Source: Pseudobdellovibrionaceae bacterium (GTDB taxonomy: Bacteria > Bdellovibrionota > Bdellovibrionia > Bdellovibrionales > Bdellovibrionaceae). From it: DNA of 64,000 nt. The position numbers and the translations under genes are program-made. The number at the start of each line of letters is the position of its first letter. Within the stretch, counting starts at the first letter, position 1. The stretch is taken from contig JALHMX010000003.1 of the NCBI GenBank assembly GCA_022843825.1, positions 1 to 64,000 on the forward strand, given 5' to 3'. Shown here piece after piece: positions 37,079 to 45,682 of this stretch. Under the pieces are notes generated by a model. The model had not been told where the DNA came from, did no database searches, and saw only the letters and a program-made list of their open reading frames with translations.

Positions 37079-37847
37079 ATTGGCGGTCGTCTCCAATTTA
37101 GAGTACAGATTCAATTTTTTTATTGATAGCATTCTGCAGCCAGCAATTTCCGTAGGTATCGAACTTATTTTATGGATTGCTATTTTTGCAGTTGCTGGAA
37201 CAACTGAAATTGGTGGCTTTGGCAAGGATATGTATTTAGCCTATGCTGTTTGGGCCCCTTTTTTAGGCCGCGTCGGCATCAGTTGGATGTATGAAGGAAT
37301 GATGGTCGAAGAGGTCAGCAGCGGTAACATCAACATAATACTGACAAGACCTATTAGTTTTTATGAATACTATTTGTCTCAATTAATGGGATACAAAGTT
37401 ATAACCACAATTATTTCATTAAGTTTTCCATTGGCAATAACTATTGCCTACGATCTTCCCGTAGACTTCTCCAGACTTCCCTTAGCGATGCTTTTAGTTT
37501 TGTGCTATCTTTTTTTGATTCACAATCTGAGTTTTATTGTCAGCAGTTTTGCTTTTTACATAACCAAAGTTAAGTCGTTTACTTTGGTCAAGAATTTGTC
37601 GCTCTGGCTATTAGCCGGCGAATTAGTTCCTATTGATTTAATGCCGGCAGTTTTGACCAAGGTTTTATTGATACTGCCTTTCTCTGCAGGCGTCTACACA
37701 CCCGTAGCCTATATGACAGGGCGTTGCGGAAGTGACTTAGTTTTTCAGGGCTTTCTATCCATATTTGTCAGCTTTTTAGTTACTTCTGTCGTTGCTCGCA
37801 TTTTGTGGACTCGTGGATTGCGCGGTTACACAGGAATAGGGGCCTAA
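37017..37847 (+). CDS. ABC-2 permease, DUF990 type (subunit 1)
   Basis: A 276-residue membrane protein with six or so segments. NLEYRFNFFIDSI near the start, MYEGMMVEEVSSGNINIILTRP and the ending PVAYMTGRCG resemble ABC-2 permeases of the DUF990 family, which occur as tandem pairs after their ATPase. The start is uncertain: the ATG at 37017 lies deep in the ATPase gene and has a weak ribosome site, while a TTG at 37080 would begin just after the ATPase stop. Residues before TTG (KLFTAFWRRNQAFF) look like a normal cytoplasmic N-terminus, so I keep the ATG. Confidence 0.85.
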   Translation: MRLILKKLFTAFWRRNQAFFKLAVVSNLEYRFNFFIDSILQPAISVGIELILWIAIFAVAGTTEIGGFGKDMYLAYAVWAPFLGRVGISWMYEGMMVEEVSSGNINIILTRPISFYEYYLSQLMGYKVITTIISLSFPLAITIAYDLPVDFSRLPLAMLLVLCYLFLIHNLSFIVSSFAFYITKVKSFTLVKNLSLWLLAGELVPIDLMPAVLTKVLLILPFSAGVYTPVAYMTGRCGSDLVFQGFLSIFVSFLVTSVVARILWTRGLRGYTGIGA

Positions 37848-38663
37848 GTGAGTCTATTCCAGCTGTTAAAAAAATATATAATACTTTATGCCTCTTTCTT
37901 TAAGGCCAGCCTTGTCGCTGATCTTGAGTTTCGTTTTAATTTCGTCATTCTAATTATTGGCGAACTCATATGGTATGGAACGCAATTAATTTTGTATGAA
38001 GTTTTATATCTTCACACATCCTCTTTAGCGGGATGGAACTTATCTGAAATGCGCGTCTTTATTTTTTTGGCTTTGTTTGTGGATTCTATTTATATGATTT
38101 TATGGGACCCCAATTTCATCAAATTTGCTGAGGATCTTCGTCGCGGAAATATAGATATGTTACTGACCAAGCCTGTAAATGAAATTTTCATGCTGACTTC
38201 GCAGAAACTTTCGATCTCTCATCTTCCATGCTTTTTTATTACTGGCAGCGGATTAATATGGGCGCTTTCTCAAATACCTGATTTTACCTGGTGGAGAATA
38301 CTGTGGTTACTTATTATGGTGCCCGCCGGATTAAGCGTTATTTTCTGCGGACGATTTATGTTGAATGCCACTTCCATTCTGTTCGAACGCGCTGATTTTC
38401 TTCAGTATGTATGGCACTCTGTTTTTAAACTAGGACTTCGTCCCGATGGAATATACGGCACAGTTGGCCAAGGGGTTCTGAGATATGTCCTGATCTTTAT
38501 TCTGCCGTTTGCTATGGTCGCTTCAATTCCTGCCCGCTTTTTGATTGAACCACTGAATACAGTTTATTTAGCTTGGGGAATAATTATGCCTTGTCTACTT
38601 ATCTTCATCACTAAAAAATACTGGGCATTCTGCGTAAAGCACTATTCAAGCGCCAGCTCCTAA
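37848..38663 (+). CDS. ABC-2 permease, DUF990 type (subunit 2)
   Basis: A 271-residue membrane protein starting with GTG immediately after the previous stop codon. It is a diverged paralogue of subunit 1: DLEFRFNFVILIIGELIWYG, FAEDLRRGNIDMLLTKPVNE and PARFLIEPLNTVYLAWG occupy equivalent places. The two likely form a heterodimeric channel. Its TAA stop is the TAA inside the left arm of the 32-bp hairpin that follows, which it shares with the convergent purM. Confidence 0.88.
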   Translation: MSLFQLLKKYIILYASFFKASLVADLEFRFNFVILIIGELIWYGTQLILYEVLYLHTSSLAGWNLSEMRVFIFLALFVDSIYMILWDPNFIKFAEDLRRGNIDMLLTKPVNEIFMLTSQKLSISHLPCFFITGSGLIWALSQIPDFTWWRILWLLIMVPAGLSVIFCGRFMLNATSILFERADFLQYVWHSVFKLGLRPDGIYGTVGQGVLRYVLIFILPFAMVASIPARFLIEPLNTVYLAWGIIMPCLLIFITKKYWAFCVKHYSSASS

Positions 38664-38725
38664 AAGGTGCCAGGCTACATTTCGGAATGCACTGCATTCC
38701 GAAATGTAGCCTGGCACCTTTTAGG
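38659..38725. terminator. Perfect 32-bp hairpin, bidirectional terminator/repeat
   Basis: Arms 38659-38690 and 38694-38725 are perfect inverted copies (32 pairs) around a three-base centre. The arm begins CCTAAAAGGTGCCAGGC. The plus-strand permease stop TAA (38661-38663) and the minus-strand purM stop TAA (38723-38721) are symmetric positions inside the two arms. Long RNA stems from both directions would terminate transcription. The outer 15 bases recur at the purH stop (39752-39766). Confidence 0.8.
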
Positions 38726-39698
38726 AAAGTAGTTTTCCGCTACCCTTGTGAACGGCGCCTAGGCGCCAGCATTTTTGATCCTGCGAGTGAATCGATTTCA
38801 TCACTGCTTCGGCCTGTTCTTTTTTAACTAACAAAACTAAACCCACTCCCATATTAAAAGTTTCCATAAGCTGACGACGCGACATTTGGCTGCGATCGCT
38901 GATGGTTTGGAATACTGATGGTAATTCGGAAAGTTGCGGCCACCCTTGGATATCATAATCAAATTTTTCACTCATTCGTGGAATGTTTTCAATACCCCCG
39001 CCAGTGATATGAGCCATGGCTAATACAATCTGAGGAAATTCTTTTTTAATATCATTTACTAAGGAAACATATATTTTTGTGGGAGTTAACAATTGTTGAA
39101 TCAGATCAGTTTCGTGATCTTCAACCAGCTTTCTTAGAAGTGAATACCCGTTGGAATGAAAGCCACTAGAAGCAACACCGATAAGAACATCGCCCTCTTT
39201 TATTTTGTCTTCACTGTACATACTTTCTGGACTAAGTTGACCAACACTAAAGCCGGCCAAATCATACTCTTCTTGACTGTACATTCCGGGCATTTCTGCC
39301 GTTTCCCCGCCAATCAGCGCCATTCCCGACTGCTTACACCCATCGACCATGCCAGCGATCAGCTCTTCACTGACTTCTGTATTTAATTTTCCAAAGGCCA
39401 TGTAGTCCAAGAAAAATAATGGAGTGGCCCCAACGCATAACAAATCATTCACACACATCGCCACTAAGTCTATTCCAATACCATGATGCTTTTGTGTGGC
39501 TTGAGCCCATTTCAATTTGGTGCCTACACCATCGGTGCTAGCTGCTAAATAGTTTTGATGTGAAAGTTTGTAAACCGCTGCAAAACCGCCAATTCCCTGC
39601 ATCACATTTTCGTTAAAAGTTTGCGGAACTAATTTTTTGATTCGATCGACGAACATATCAGCTTTTTCGACATCGACTCCGGCTTTTTTATAATCCAT
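38721..39698 (-). CDS. purM: Phosphoribosylformylglycinamidine cyclo-ligase (AIR synthetase)
   Basis: A 325-residue enzyme closing the imidazole ring of AIR from FGAM with ATP, step 5 of IMP synthesis. Motifs seen: YKKAGVDVEKAD at the start, GIGGFAAVYKL, ASTDGVGTKLKWA, GIDLVAMCVND, LIGGETAEMPGMY, GFHSNGYSLLRK and HITGGGIENIPR. It is the last gene of the purine operon, 65 bases after purH; that gap holds the purH end repeat. The family is related to PurL, which has duplicated PurM-like domains. Confidence 0.96.
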   Translation of the reverse strand: MDYKKAGVDVEKADMFVDRIKKLVPQTFNENVMQGIGGFAAVYKLSHQNYLAASTDGVGTKLKWAQATQKHHGIGIDLVAMCVNDLLCVGATPLFFLDYMAFGKLNTEVSEELIAGMVDGCKQSGMALIGGETAEMPGMYSQEEYDLAGFSVGQLSPESMYSEDKIKEGDVLIGVASSGFHSNGYSLLRKLVEDHETDLIQQLLTPTKIYVSLVNDIKKEFPQIVLAMAHITGGGIENIPRMSEKFDYDIQGWPQLSELPSVFQTISDRSQMSRRQLMETFNMGVGLVLLVKKEQAEAVMKSIHSQDQKCWRLGAVHKGSGKLLS

Positions 39699-39751
39699 AT
39701 TTTTCTCTTTCTATAATATACAACTTTTGCTGCACTGTTTACAGTTTGGTT

Positions 39752-39766
39752 GCCTGGCACCTTTTA
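39752..39766. repeat. 15-base repeat at purH stop codon
   Basis: GCCTGGCACCTTTTA is identical to 38709-38723, the purM-stop arm of the 32-bp hairpin. In both places the same TTA is the reverse-complement TAA stop of the gene read on the minus strand. Only one arm is present here, flanked by TTT/AAA-rich DNA. Confidence 0.65.
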
Positions 39767-41302
39767 ATGTAAAAAGTGTCTGCGTCCGGTAAAGGCCATG
39801 GCTAAACCAAGCTTGTCAGCTTCAGCTATGACTTCTGGATCTTTAACTGATCCGCCGGGTTGTACTATGGTTTTTATTCCCAATTGGGCAGCTGCTTGCA
39901 CTGAGTCTGCAAAGGGAAAAAAAGCATCTGACGCCAAAACAACTTTTGTAAGATCATTGACATTTTTATCTTTTAAGCGCGAGGCAATTAATTTTTCAAT
40001 GCAATCTATGCGATTGGTTTGACCAGATCCCATTGTTAGCAACTCAAATGAGTTGTCCGTATCAATGTTTTGCGCCAACGATATCGCATTACTTTTTAAG
40101 TTTTTTACACAAATAAAAGCAAACTCAGTCGTCGCTGACAACTCAGCGGACATTTTGTTTTGAGTCACCCATTTTAAATCGAAGTGCTGAAATCGATCCT
40201 TATCTTGCACCAACAAACCGCCATCTACAGTACGAACATTTTTTGATGTCGTTGCTGCTCGCATCTGCAAATCAACTTCAATTAAACGGCAATTCTTCTT
40301 TAAAATATTTATAGCGGCGCGATCTATTTGCGGAGCCATTATAACTTCAACAAATTTTCCTTCAAAAAATTGAGCTATCGTTTCCGTTAAAGGAAAGTTT
40401 AAAGCCAATACTCCGCCGAAAGAGCTTTTCTCGTCGCCTTTCCAAGCGCTATCGAGTGCCTTTAGAGGGTCCTGGTGAAGAGCTATTCCACAGGGAGTAT
40501 TGTGCTTCACCACAACAGCTGCTGAAAGATCACTTCTCCAGTGGTGAAGATCTTTTAGTGTTTGTAAGGCAAAATCCGCATCTAAATAATTATTATACGA
40601 CATTTCTTTTCCGGCCAAGGGCTCAGTATGCAGTAATCCTTTTTCAAAAGGATTTTTTAAAGCCACCGCTTTTTGGTGAGGATTTTCACCATAACGCAAA
40701 GATGTCGATGTCGTTGCTAGATACCCTGATACCGCCAAATCATAAAATGCTGTTAGCGTATAAGCTTCAGCAGACCATTTTTTTCGACTTTCCAAAACAG
40801 TACCACCACCAGACTCAATCAACTGAGAGATAAACTCTCGATACTGATTCGGAGAGCTGAGCACAGCTACTGATTGATAATTCTTTGCGCCGGCACGAAG
40901 TAAAGTAGGACCGCCAATATCAATATTTTCAATGACTGCCGATAGTTCGGCACCGCGCTCAACTGTTTGATGAAACGGATATAGATTAACTACGACTAAA
41001 TCAATCGGTTCAATCTTTAATTGTACAGCTTGTGCTTTGTCTTTTTCATCACCGCGTTTAAACAATAGACTGGACGAAATTTCAAAACTTAAAGTTTTCA
41101 TACGACCTTGGAAGGCTTCACCGTGCCCACTTAATTTTTCTACGGGCGTAACTTTATAGCCTGATTCCATAAGTGTCTTAGCGGTGCCGCCACTTGCAAT
41201 CATCTCAATATTAAAATCATTTAGCTTTTTTGCCAAAGTTAGCAAATCTGTTTTATCAGATACACTTAATAATGCTCGCTTTATCTTTACTAACTCATTC
41301 AT
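39764..41302 (-). CDS. purH: Bifunctional AICAR transformylase/IMP cyclohydrolase
   Basis: A 512-residue bifunctional enzyme for the last two steps to IMP. The N-terminal MGS-like cyclohydrolase domain (about 1-195) starts KRALLSVSDKTDL and includes MIASGGTAKTL and NIDIGGPTLLRAGAKN. The C-terminal transformylase has SLRYGENPHQKA, the catalytic KHNTPCG, and ends LAMAFTGRRHFLH. The ATG at 41302 overlaps the purQ stop by one base (TAATG), with AGGGAG upstream; a GTG six bases earlier is less likely. Its stop codon lies inside a short repeat. Confidence 0.96.
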   Translation of the reverse strand: MNELVKIKRALLSVSDKTDLLTLAKKLNDFNIEMIASGGTAKTLMESGYKVTPVEKLSGHGEAFQGRMKTLSFEISSSLLFKRGDEKDKAQAVQLKIEPIDLVVVNLYPFHQTVERGAELSAVIENIDIGGPTLLRAGAKNYQSVAVLSSPNQYREFISQLIESGGGTVLESRKKWSAEAYTLTAFYDLAVSGYLATTSTSLRYGENPHQKAVALKNPFEKGLLHTEPLAGKEMSYNNYLDADFALQTLKDLHHWRSDLSAAVVVKHNTPCGIALHQDPLKALDSAWKGDEKSSFGGVLALNFPLTETIAQFFEGKFVEVIMAPQIDRAAINILKKNCRLIEVDLQMRAATTSKNVRTVDGGLLVQDKDRFQHFDLKWVTQNKMSAELSATTEFAFICVKNLKSNAISLAQNIDTDNSFELLTMGSGQTNRIDCIEKLIASRLKDKNVNDLTKVVLASDAFFPFADSVQAAAQLGIKTIVQPGGSVKDPEVIAEADKLGLAMAFTGRRHFLH

Positions 41303-42027
41303 TAGCACTCCCTTAAGTAATTAACAGCATTTGCAAAAAACTTTTGACCGTAGGCCACACCTTGATAAGGCAATTGCCAGTCATAAACCGCAGCTTCTGG
41401 ATGTGGCATTAACGCAAATATCCGTCCAGAAGTATCACATATTCCCGCAATGCGCTCTGTAGATCCATTTTCATCATTACAATATCTTAAAACCACCTGT
41501 TGATTTTGATTTAAACATTCAAGCTCTTTGGAATCTTTAACCACAAAGCGGCCTTCTCCGTGCCGAATGGGTAAAGCAAAATTTTCAGGTAAATTTTTGG
41601 TCCAGATACAGGGACTCATGGTGTTCAGGTGTACATCAGCCCAACGATTAATAAAATGACCTTGCTTATTTTTAATCAGGGCACAACTACGATGAAACGT
41701 AGGCGTTGGAAGCAATCCCAGTTTAGTTAGTGTTTGAAATCCGTTACATACACCTATGACCACGCCGGTCTCGCAGAATTTTAACAACTCTTGATTTAAA
41801 TTTTTCTCTAACTTTAAAGCCAAAATTTGACCGCTTCCCAAGTGATCCCCAAATGAAAACCCTCCAGGAATAGCAAAGCCCTGATAATTTAAAAGCTTTT
41901 TAGGATTAGACACCAGTTCGTTGACATGAACCTTGTCGGCCTTTGCACCTGCATTTTCTATGGCTTGCGCCGTTTCGTTTTCGCAATTTATTCCATCTCC
42001 GAAGAGAACTAAAAATTTAGTTTTCAT
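41302..42027 (-). CDS. purQ: FGAM synthase, glutaminase subunit
   Basis: A 241-residue class I glutamine amidotransferase supplying ammonia to PurL. The nucleophile Cys is in VIGVCNGFQTL, the His/Glu pair in MPHPEA near the C-terminus, and the oxyanion segment in GGFSFGDHLGSG. It overlaps purL by 11 bases and purH by one. It corresponds to the glutaminase domain that is fused to the C-terminus of PurL in E. coli. PurQ normally partners a small PurL plus PurS; here it sits beside a 1,019-residue PurL, so the pair looks like a split version of the large enzyme. Confidence 0.94.
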   Translation of the reverse strand: MKTKFLVLFGDGINCENETAQAIENAGAKADKVHVNELVSNPKKLLNYQGFAIPGGFSFGDHLGSGQILALKLEKNLNQELLKFCETGVVIGVCNGFQTLTKLGLLPTPTFHRSCALIKNKQGHFINRWADVHLNTMSPCIWTKNLPENFALPIRHGEGRFVVKDSKELECLNQNQQVVLRYCNDENGSTERIAGICDTSGRIFALMPHPEAAVYDWQLPYQGVAYGQKFFANAVNYLREC

Positions 42028-45000
42028 AAATTTCTAACACCCCTTTCGACCATTTTTGTTTTAAATCCTTGAGTTGAACTTGATGTGGTCTGTTTTCAAA
42101 GACCCAAGAAATCGTGGTCTGTGGAATCACTTGACCCAATAGATGACATCTCTTGTTAAACTGTTTTTCAAACTCTTCTTTAAGTTCCGGCTTAAGGCTG
42201 ATCACAAACTGTGATCCAGACTCTGACCACAATTGATTCCAATTGAAATGATGCAAATCCAAATCCGCCCCCAGGTCATTTCCGAAACAACTTTCCGACA
42301 CTGCCGTTAAAAGCCCTCCATCAGAAATATCATGACAAGAAGAAATCGGATGCCTTTGAATAAATTGAAAAATATCAGAATATAATTTTTTATTTTTTTC
42401 TAACTGAGGATAATGAATCGATAGATTTTCTTCAGCTTCAAATTCATGTGTATAAGCAGATCCATACAGATCTTCGACTAAATCTCCCACAAAATAAATT
42501 AAGTCTCCGGATTGTTTAAAGTAACCCGGCACTATTTTCTCAGCGTTTGGAATTCGCGCCATGGCAGTAACAAGTAATGTCGGCGGCACAGAAATTTTTA
42601 TGGACTCACCGGCTTTGTTTAAGCCAATAAAGTCATTTTTCATACTGTCTTTACCGCTGACCAGCGGGGCCTCGTAGACTTTAGCGCTTTCATAAAGCCC
42701 CGCACAGGCACGCACCAACTGAGCCAGTTTGTAGCTGGCATCGGGATTTCGCGGACCATCTAAAGGATCCGGCCAGCAAAAATTATCAACTAATGCAACT
42801 TGAGAGGGGTCTGCTCCTGTGGCCACTAAATTTCTCATTGCTTCATCCACTGCACGCATCGCCATTAAATAGGTGTCGTGATAAGATAGCTGAGGACAAA
42901 GTCCGCAAGATACGGCGACCGCATTGTTTTTCTCACCACCATGAATATGTAAATCGATAACTCCGGCATCACTAGCCCCTTGTTGCGTTTTTCCGCTGTA
43001 GGGTTTTAGCCGGGTCGCTGCTTGCACTTCATGATCATAATAACGAATGAGTGATTCTTTAGACGCTACGTTCATAGAGGACAGAATCTTTTTTAAAACA
43101 GCTTCAATGCCTGCCGCTGTTTTTTGGGGCTTAGGCAAGCGTGGAGTGTGTCGGTGAAACTCTTTATAATTCACCGGTCCTGTGTAGTGAGCTTTAAGTT
43201 TCATCTTTTCTAAACCATCATGCAGAAAATCAAGTTGAAGATATGCCAGTGGTTGATCTTTGTAATTCACTTCAAAATAGCCTGAATCGTTAAACTCCCC
43301 TAAGACAAAGGCTTCTACTCCGTATTGACTAGCTAATTGCAAAAAGGCTTCTTTATTTTCTGGGCGAACGGCATAGGACATACGTTCTTGAGATTCGCTG
43401 ACCAACATCTCCCAATATTCAAGGCCATGATATTTTACCGGATGTTTAGATAGATCAATCTTTGCTCCACCACTTAAACTAGCCATTTCACCAATCGATG
43501 AACTAACTCCGCCTGCTCCATTATCAGTGATAGCCTGGATTAAGCCTAGATCTCGTGCTTTCAAGGTAAAATCTAATGTTCGTTTCTGAGTAATACTGTC
43601 ACCAATTTGAACTACGCTGGATGACATATTGTCTGCCAAGGCCAGCGAACTAAAAGTCGCACCGTGAACTCCGTCCTTACCCAGTCGGCCTCCGGCTACA
43701 ACAACTAAATCTCCGGAATTTACTTTTTTTTCTTCACTGGGTCGGCCCTGAACTTTTTTTGGCATAACCCCGACGGATCCAACAAAGATCAAAGGCTTGG
43801 CTGCAAATTCACTGGCAAAATGAAAAGCCCCATTCAAAGTGGGTATACCACTTTGGTTTCCACCCTCTTCTACTCCAGCATGAACACCGCGGAATAATGT
43901 ACCCGGATCTTTTAATTTTTCAGGACGACGAGGGTCATCTGCGGAGGGAAATAAATCCGCGGTGGATAAACAAAAGACGTCGGTATTAGCTATGGGTTTG
44001 GCGGATAAGCCACAACCTAAAATATCTCGATTAACCCCCAATATTCCTGTCAAAGCTCCACCAAAAGGATCCAGCGCAGAAGGACTGTTGTGAGTCTCCA
44101 CCTTAATACAAAGATTTACATTTTTATCAAAGTTAACAATGCCCGCATTGTCTTTGAAAACCGATACTAAATAGCTTTCACTTTTTTCTTTCAACATTTT
44201 TTCATCTAGCTCTTTAGTGACTTTTTGAATGTATGATTTATAAAGACTGTTGATTTTTTTTGACCCCAATCGCGGCTGCTCTGAATACTCAGGTAGCTCT
44301 TCAGTGTAATCGATATCCGCCGCAAATATTTTGTGTTTACAATGCTCACTCCAGGTTTGCGCGAAACATTCAAGTTCGACTTCCGTTATTTTTTTATCCC
44401 ACCCCTTTGAACTGCGGGATTTTTGAACTTCAGGTTTAGAATATTCAGTGATTAAAGCTTGAATTTCGTTGGTACTTAAAGCCAGACCACGGTCGTAATT
44501 CAACTTCATAAGAACGTCGAAATTCAGGTCGAAAGTTTTAAGCTCTAAGTTTTTAGATTTAGGACTAATCCAATATTTATCAAATTCCTTCCAAGCATTC
44601 ATTTTCAAAAGTTCTTCGCCCTGCACGACTTGAATCACGTTAAGTAATGGATTAGCAAATACTTCATATATCGCTGCTTTAACCTGGTCGTGACTTATTT
44701 TTGCATTATCTAGTGGAGATATTTCTAGCTGCCAACCGCTATGGACTTTTAACTTGTAATCTTGCCATGAGGACTTGTCTGATGGATCAAACAGCATTAA
44801 AGCTTCCGTAGCCGAGCGAGCTATATTGTCAGTTACACCTGCCTGAAAGCGAACTTCTACATAAATACTCTGGGGATAAAAAACCGGAAATTCAGCGGTC
44901 ATTTCTTCAGATATAGGATCATAAAATATTTTATCCAATGGATAGTCACGGACATCACCTGATAACCAGTAAACCCTACTGACCGCTAGGTTTTTAATTT

Positions 45001-45076
45001 TATCTGATCCTAAGATTTTAGTGAGTCGATCTTGAGTTGAGGTGTCAAATTTACTTTTTACAGAAAGTCTTAACAT
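42017..45076 (-). CDS. purL: FGAM synthase, large-type synthetase subunit
   Basis: A 1,019-residue enzyme converting FGAR and ATP to FGAM with ammonia from PurQ. It has an N-terminal PurS-like region (about 1-180), a linker with ECFAQTWSEHCKHKIF, and two PurM-like halves: KVETHNSPSALDPFGGALTG and GGRLGKDGVHGATFSS in the first, SCHDISDGGLLTAVSE in the second. No glutaminase Cys domain follows; the protein ends at residue 1,019, about 270 residues short of E. coli PurL, and that domain is encoded by the overlapping purQ. The start directly abuts the purN stop. Confidence 0.95.
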   Translation of the reverse strand: MLRLSVKSKFDTSTQDRLTKILGSDKIKNLAVSRVYWLSGDVRDYPLDKIFYDPISEEMTAEFPVFYPQSIYVEVRFQAGVTDNIARSATEALMLFDPSDKSSWQDYKLKVHSGWQLEISPLDNAKISHDQVKAAIYEVFANPLLNVIQVVQGEELLKMNAWKEFDKYWISPKSKNLELKTFDLNFDVLMKLNYDRGLALSTNEIQALITEYSKPEVQKSRSSKGWDKKITEVELECFAQTWSEHCKHKIFAADIDYTEELPEYSEQPRLGSKKINSLYKSYIQKVTKELDEKMLKEKSESYLVSVFKDNAGIVNFDKNVNLCIKVETHNSPSALDPFGGALTGILGVNRDILGCGLSAKPIANTDVFCLSTADLFPSADDPRRPEKLKDPGTLFRGVHAGVEEGGNQSGIPTLNGAFHFASEFAAKPLIFVGSVGVMPKKVQGRPSEEKKVNSGDLVVVAGGRLGKDGVHGATFSSLALADNMSSSVVQIGDSITQKRTLDFTLKARDLGLIQAITDNGAGGVSSSIGEMASLSGGAKIDLSKHPVKYHGLEYWEMLVSESQERMSYAVRPENKEAFLQLASQYGVEAFVLGEFNDSGYFEVNYKDQPLAYLQLDFLHDGLEKMKLKAHYTGPVNYKEFHRHTPRLPKPQKTAAGIEAVLKKILSSMNVASKESLIRYYDHEVQAATRLKPYSGKTQQGASDAGVIDLHIHGGEKNNAVAVSCGLCPQLSYHDTYLMAMRAVDEAMRNLVATGADPSQVALVDNFCWPDPLDGPRNPDASYKLAQLVRACAGLYESAKVYEAPLVSGKDSMKNDFIGLNKAGESIKISVPPTLLVTAMARIPNAEKIVPGYFKQSGDLIYFVGDLVEDLYGSAYTHEFEAEENLSIHYPQLEKNKKLYSDIFQFIQRHPISSCHDISDGGLLTAVSESCFGNDLGADLDLHHFNWNQLWSESGSQFVISLKPELKEEFEKQFNKRCHLLGQVIPQTTISWVFENRPHQVQLKDLKQKWSKGVLEIYEN

Positions 45077-45682
45077 CTAATTATCCTTATAAAAAAAGGT
45101 CTGGATTTTTTGTGTCGCCAAGTCATTTAAAAAATTTCTATACAGCTGATATTCTGTTTTGTGCACTAAACTTTTAAAATCAGCAAATGTATGATTAGAA
45201 TCTAAGGCCACTTTACTTTGATACAAAATAGGTCCTGTATCTACTCCCGAATCAACATAGTGAAGCGAAGCGCCGCCTTCAGCTACTTTGTCCTGGTAGG
45301 CGCGCTCGATTGAATTCAAGCCTGGATACTGTGGAAGTAATGAGGGATGAATATTAACCACCTGAGATTTATTTTCATGCCAGCTAGAGAATTCATTTAA
45401 AAAATTTTCTGACAAAATTCTCATATACCCCGCCATACAGATCCAATCGATTTTGTAATGCTTAAGAATTTTTAAAATTTCCGACTCGTGATCTTGTTTG
45501 CTGGATTTTTTTTCCACGATATAAGTTTTAACACCAAGATTTTGTGCTTTCTTAACAACTGGCGCCAGTGGCTGATCACTTATAACAATTTCTGTTCGAA
45601 CTGGGGTACTACAACTTTCAATTATTGATACTGCATTAGTGCCTTGACCTGAAGCGAGTATGGCAAGGCGAATAGGCTTCAT
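45077..45682 (-). CDS. purN: Phosphoribosylglycinamide formyltransferase
   Basis: A 201-residue enzyme that formylates GAR using 10-formyl-tetrahydrofolate. It begins RLAILASGQGTNAVSI (phosphate binding). The catalytic Asn-His-Asp set is visible in NIHPSLLPQYPGLNS and in VDSGVDTGPILYQ. Its length is close to the 212 residues of E. coli PurN. It overlaps purD by four bases and abuts purL. There is no purT alternative in the window. Confidence 0.94.
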   Translation of the reverse strand: MKPIRLAILASGQGTNAVSIIESCSTPVRTEIVISDQPLAPVVKKAQNLGVKTYIVEKKSSKQDHESEILKILKHYKIDWICMAGYMRILSENFLNEFSSWHENKSQVVNIHPSLLPQYPGLNSIERAYQDKVAEGGASLHYVDSGVDTGPILYQSKVALDSNHTFADFKSLVHKTEYQLYRNFLNDLATQKIQTFFYKDN

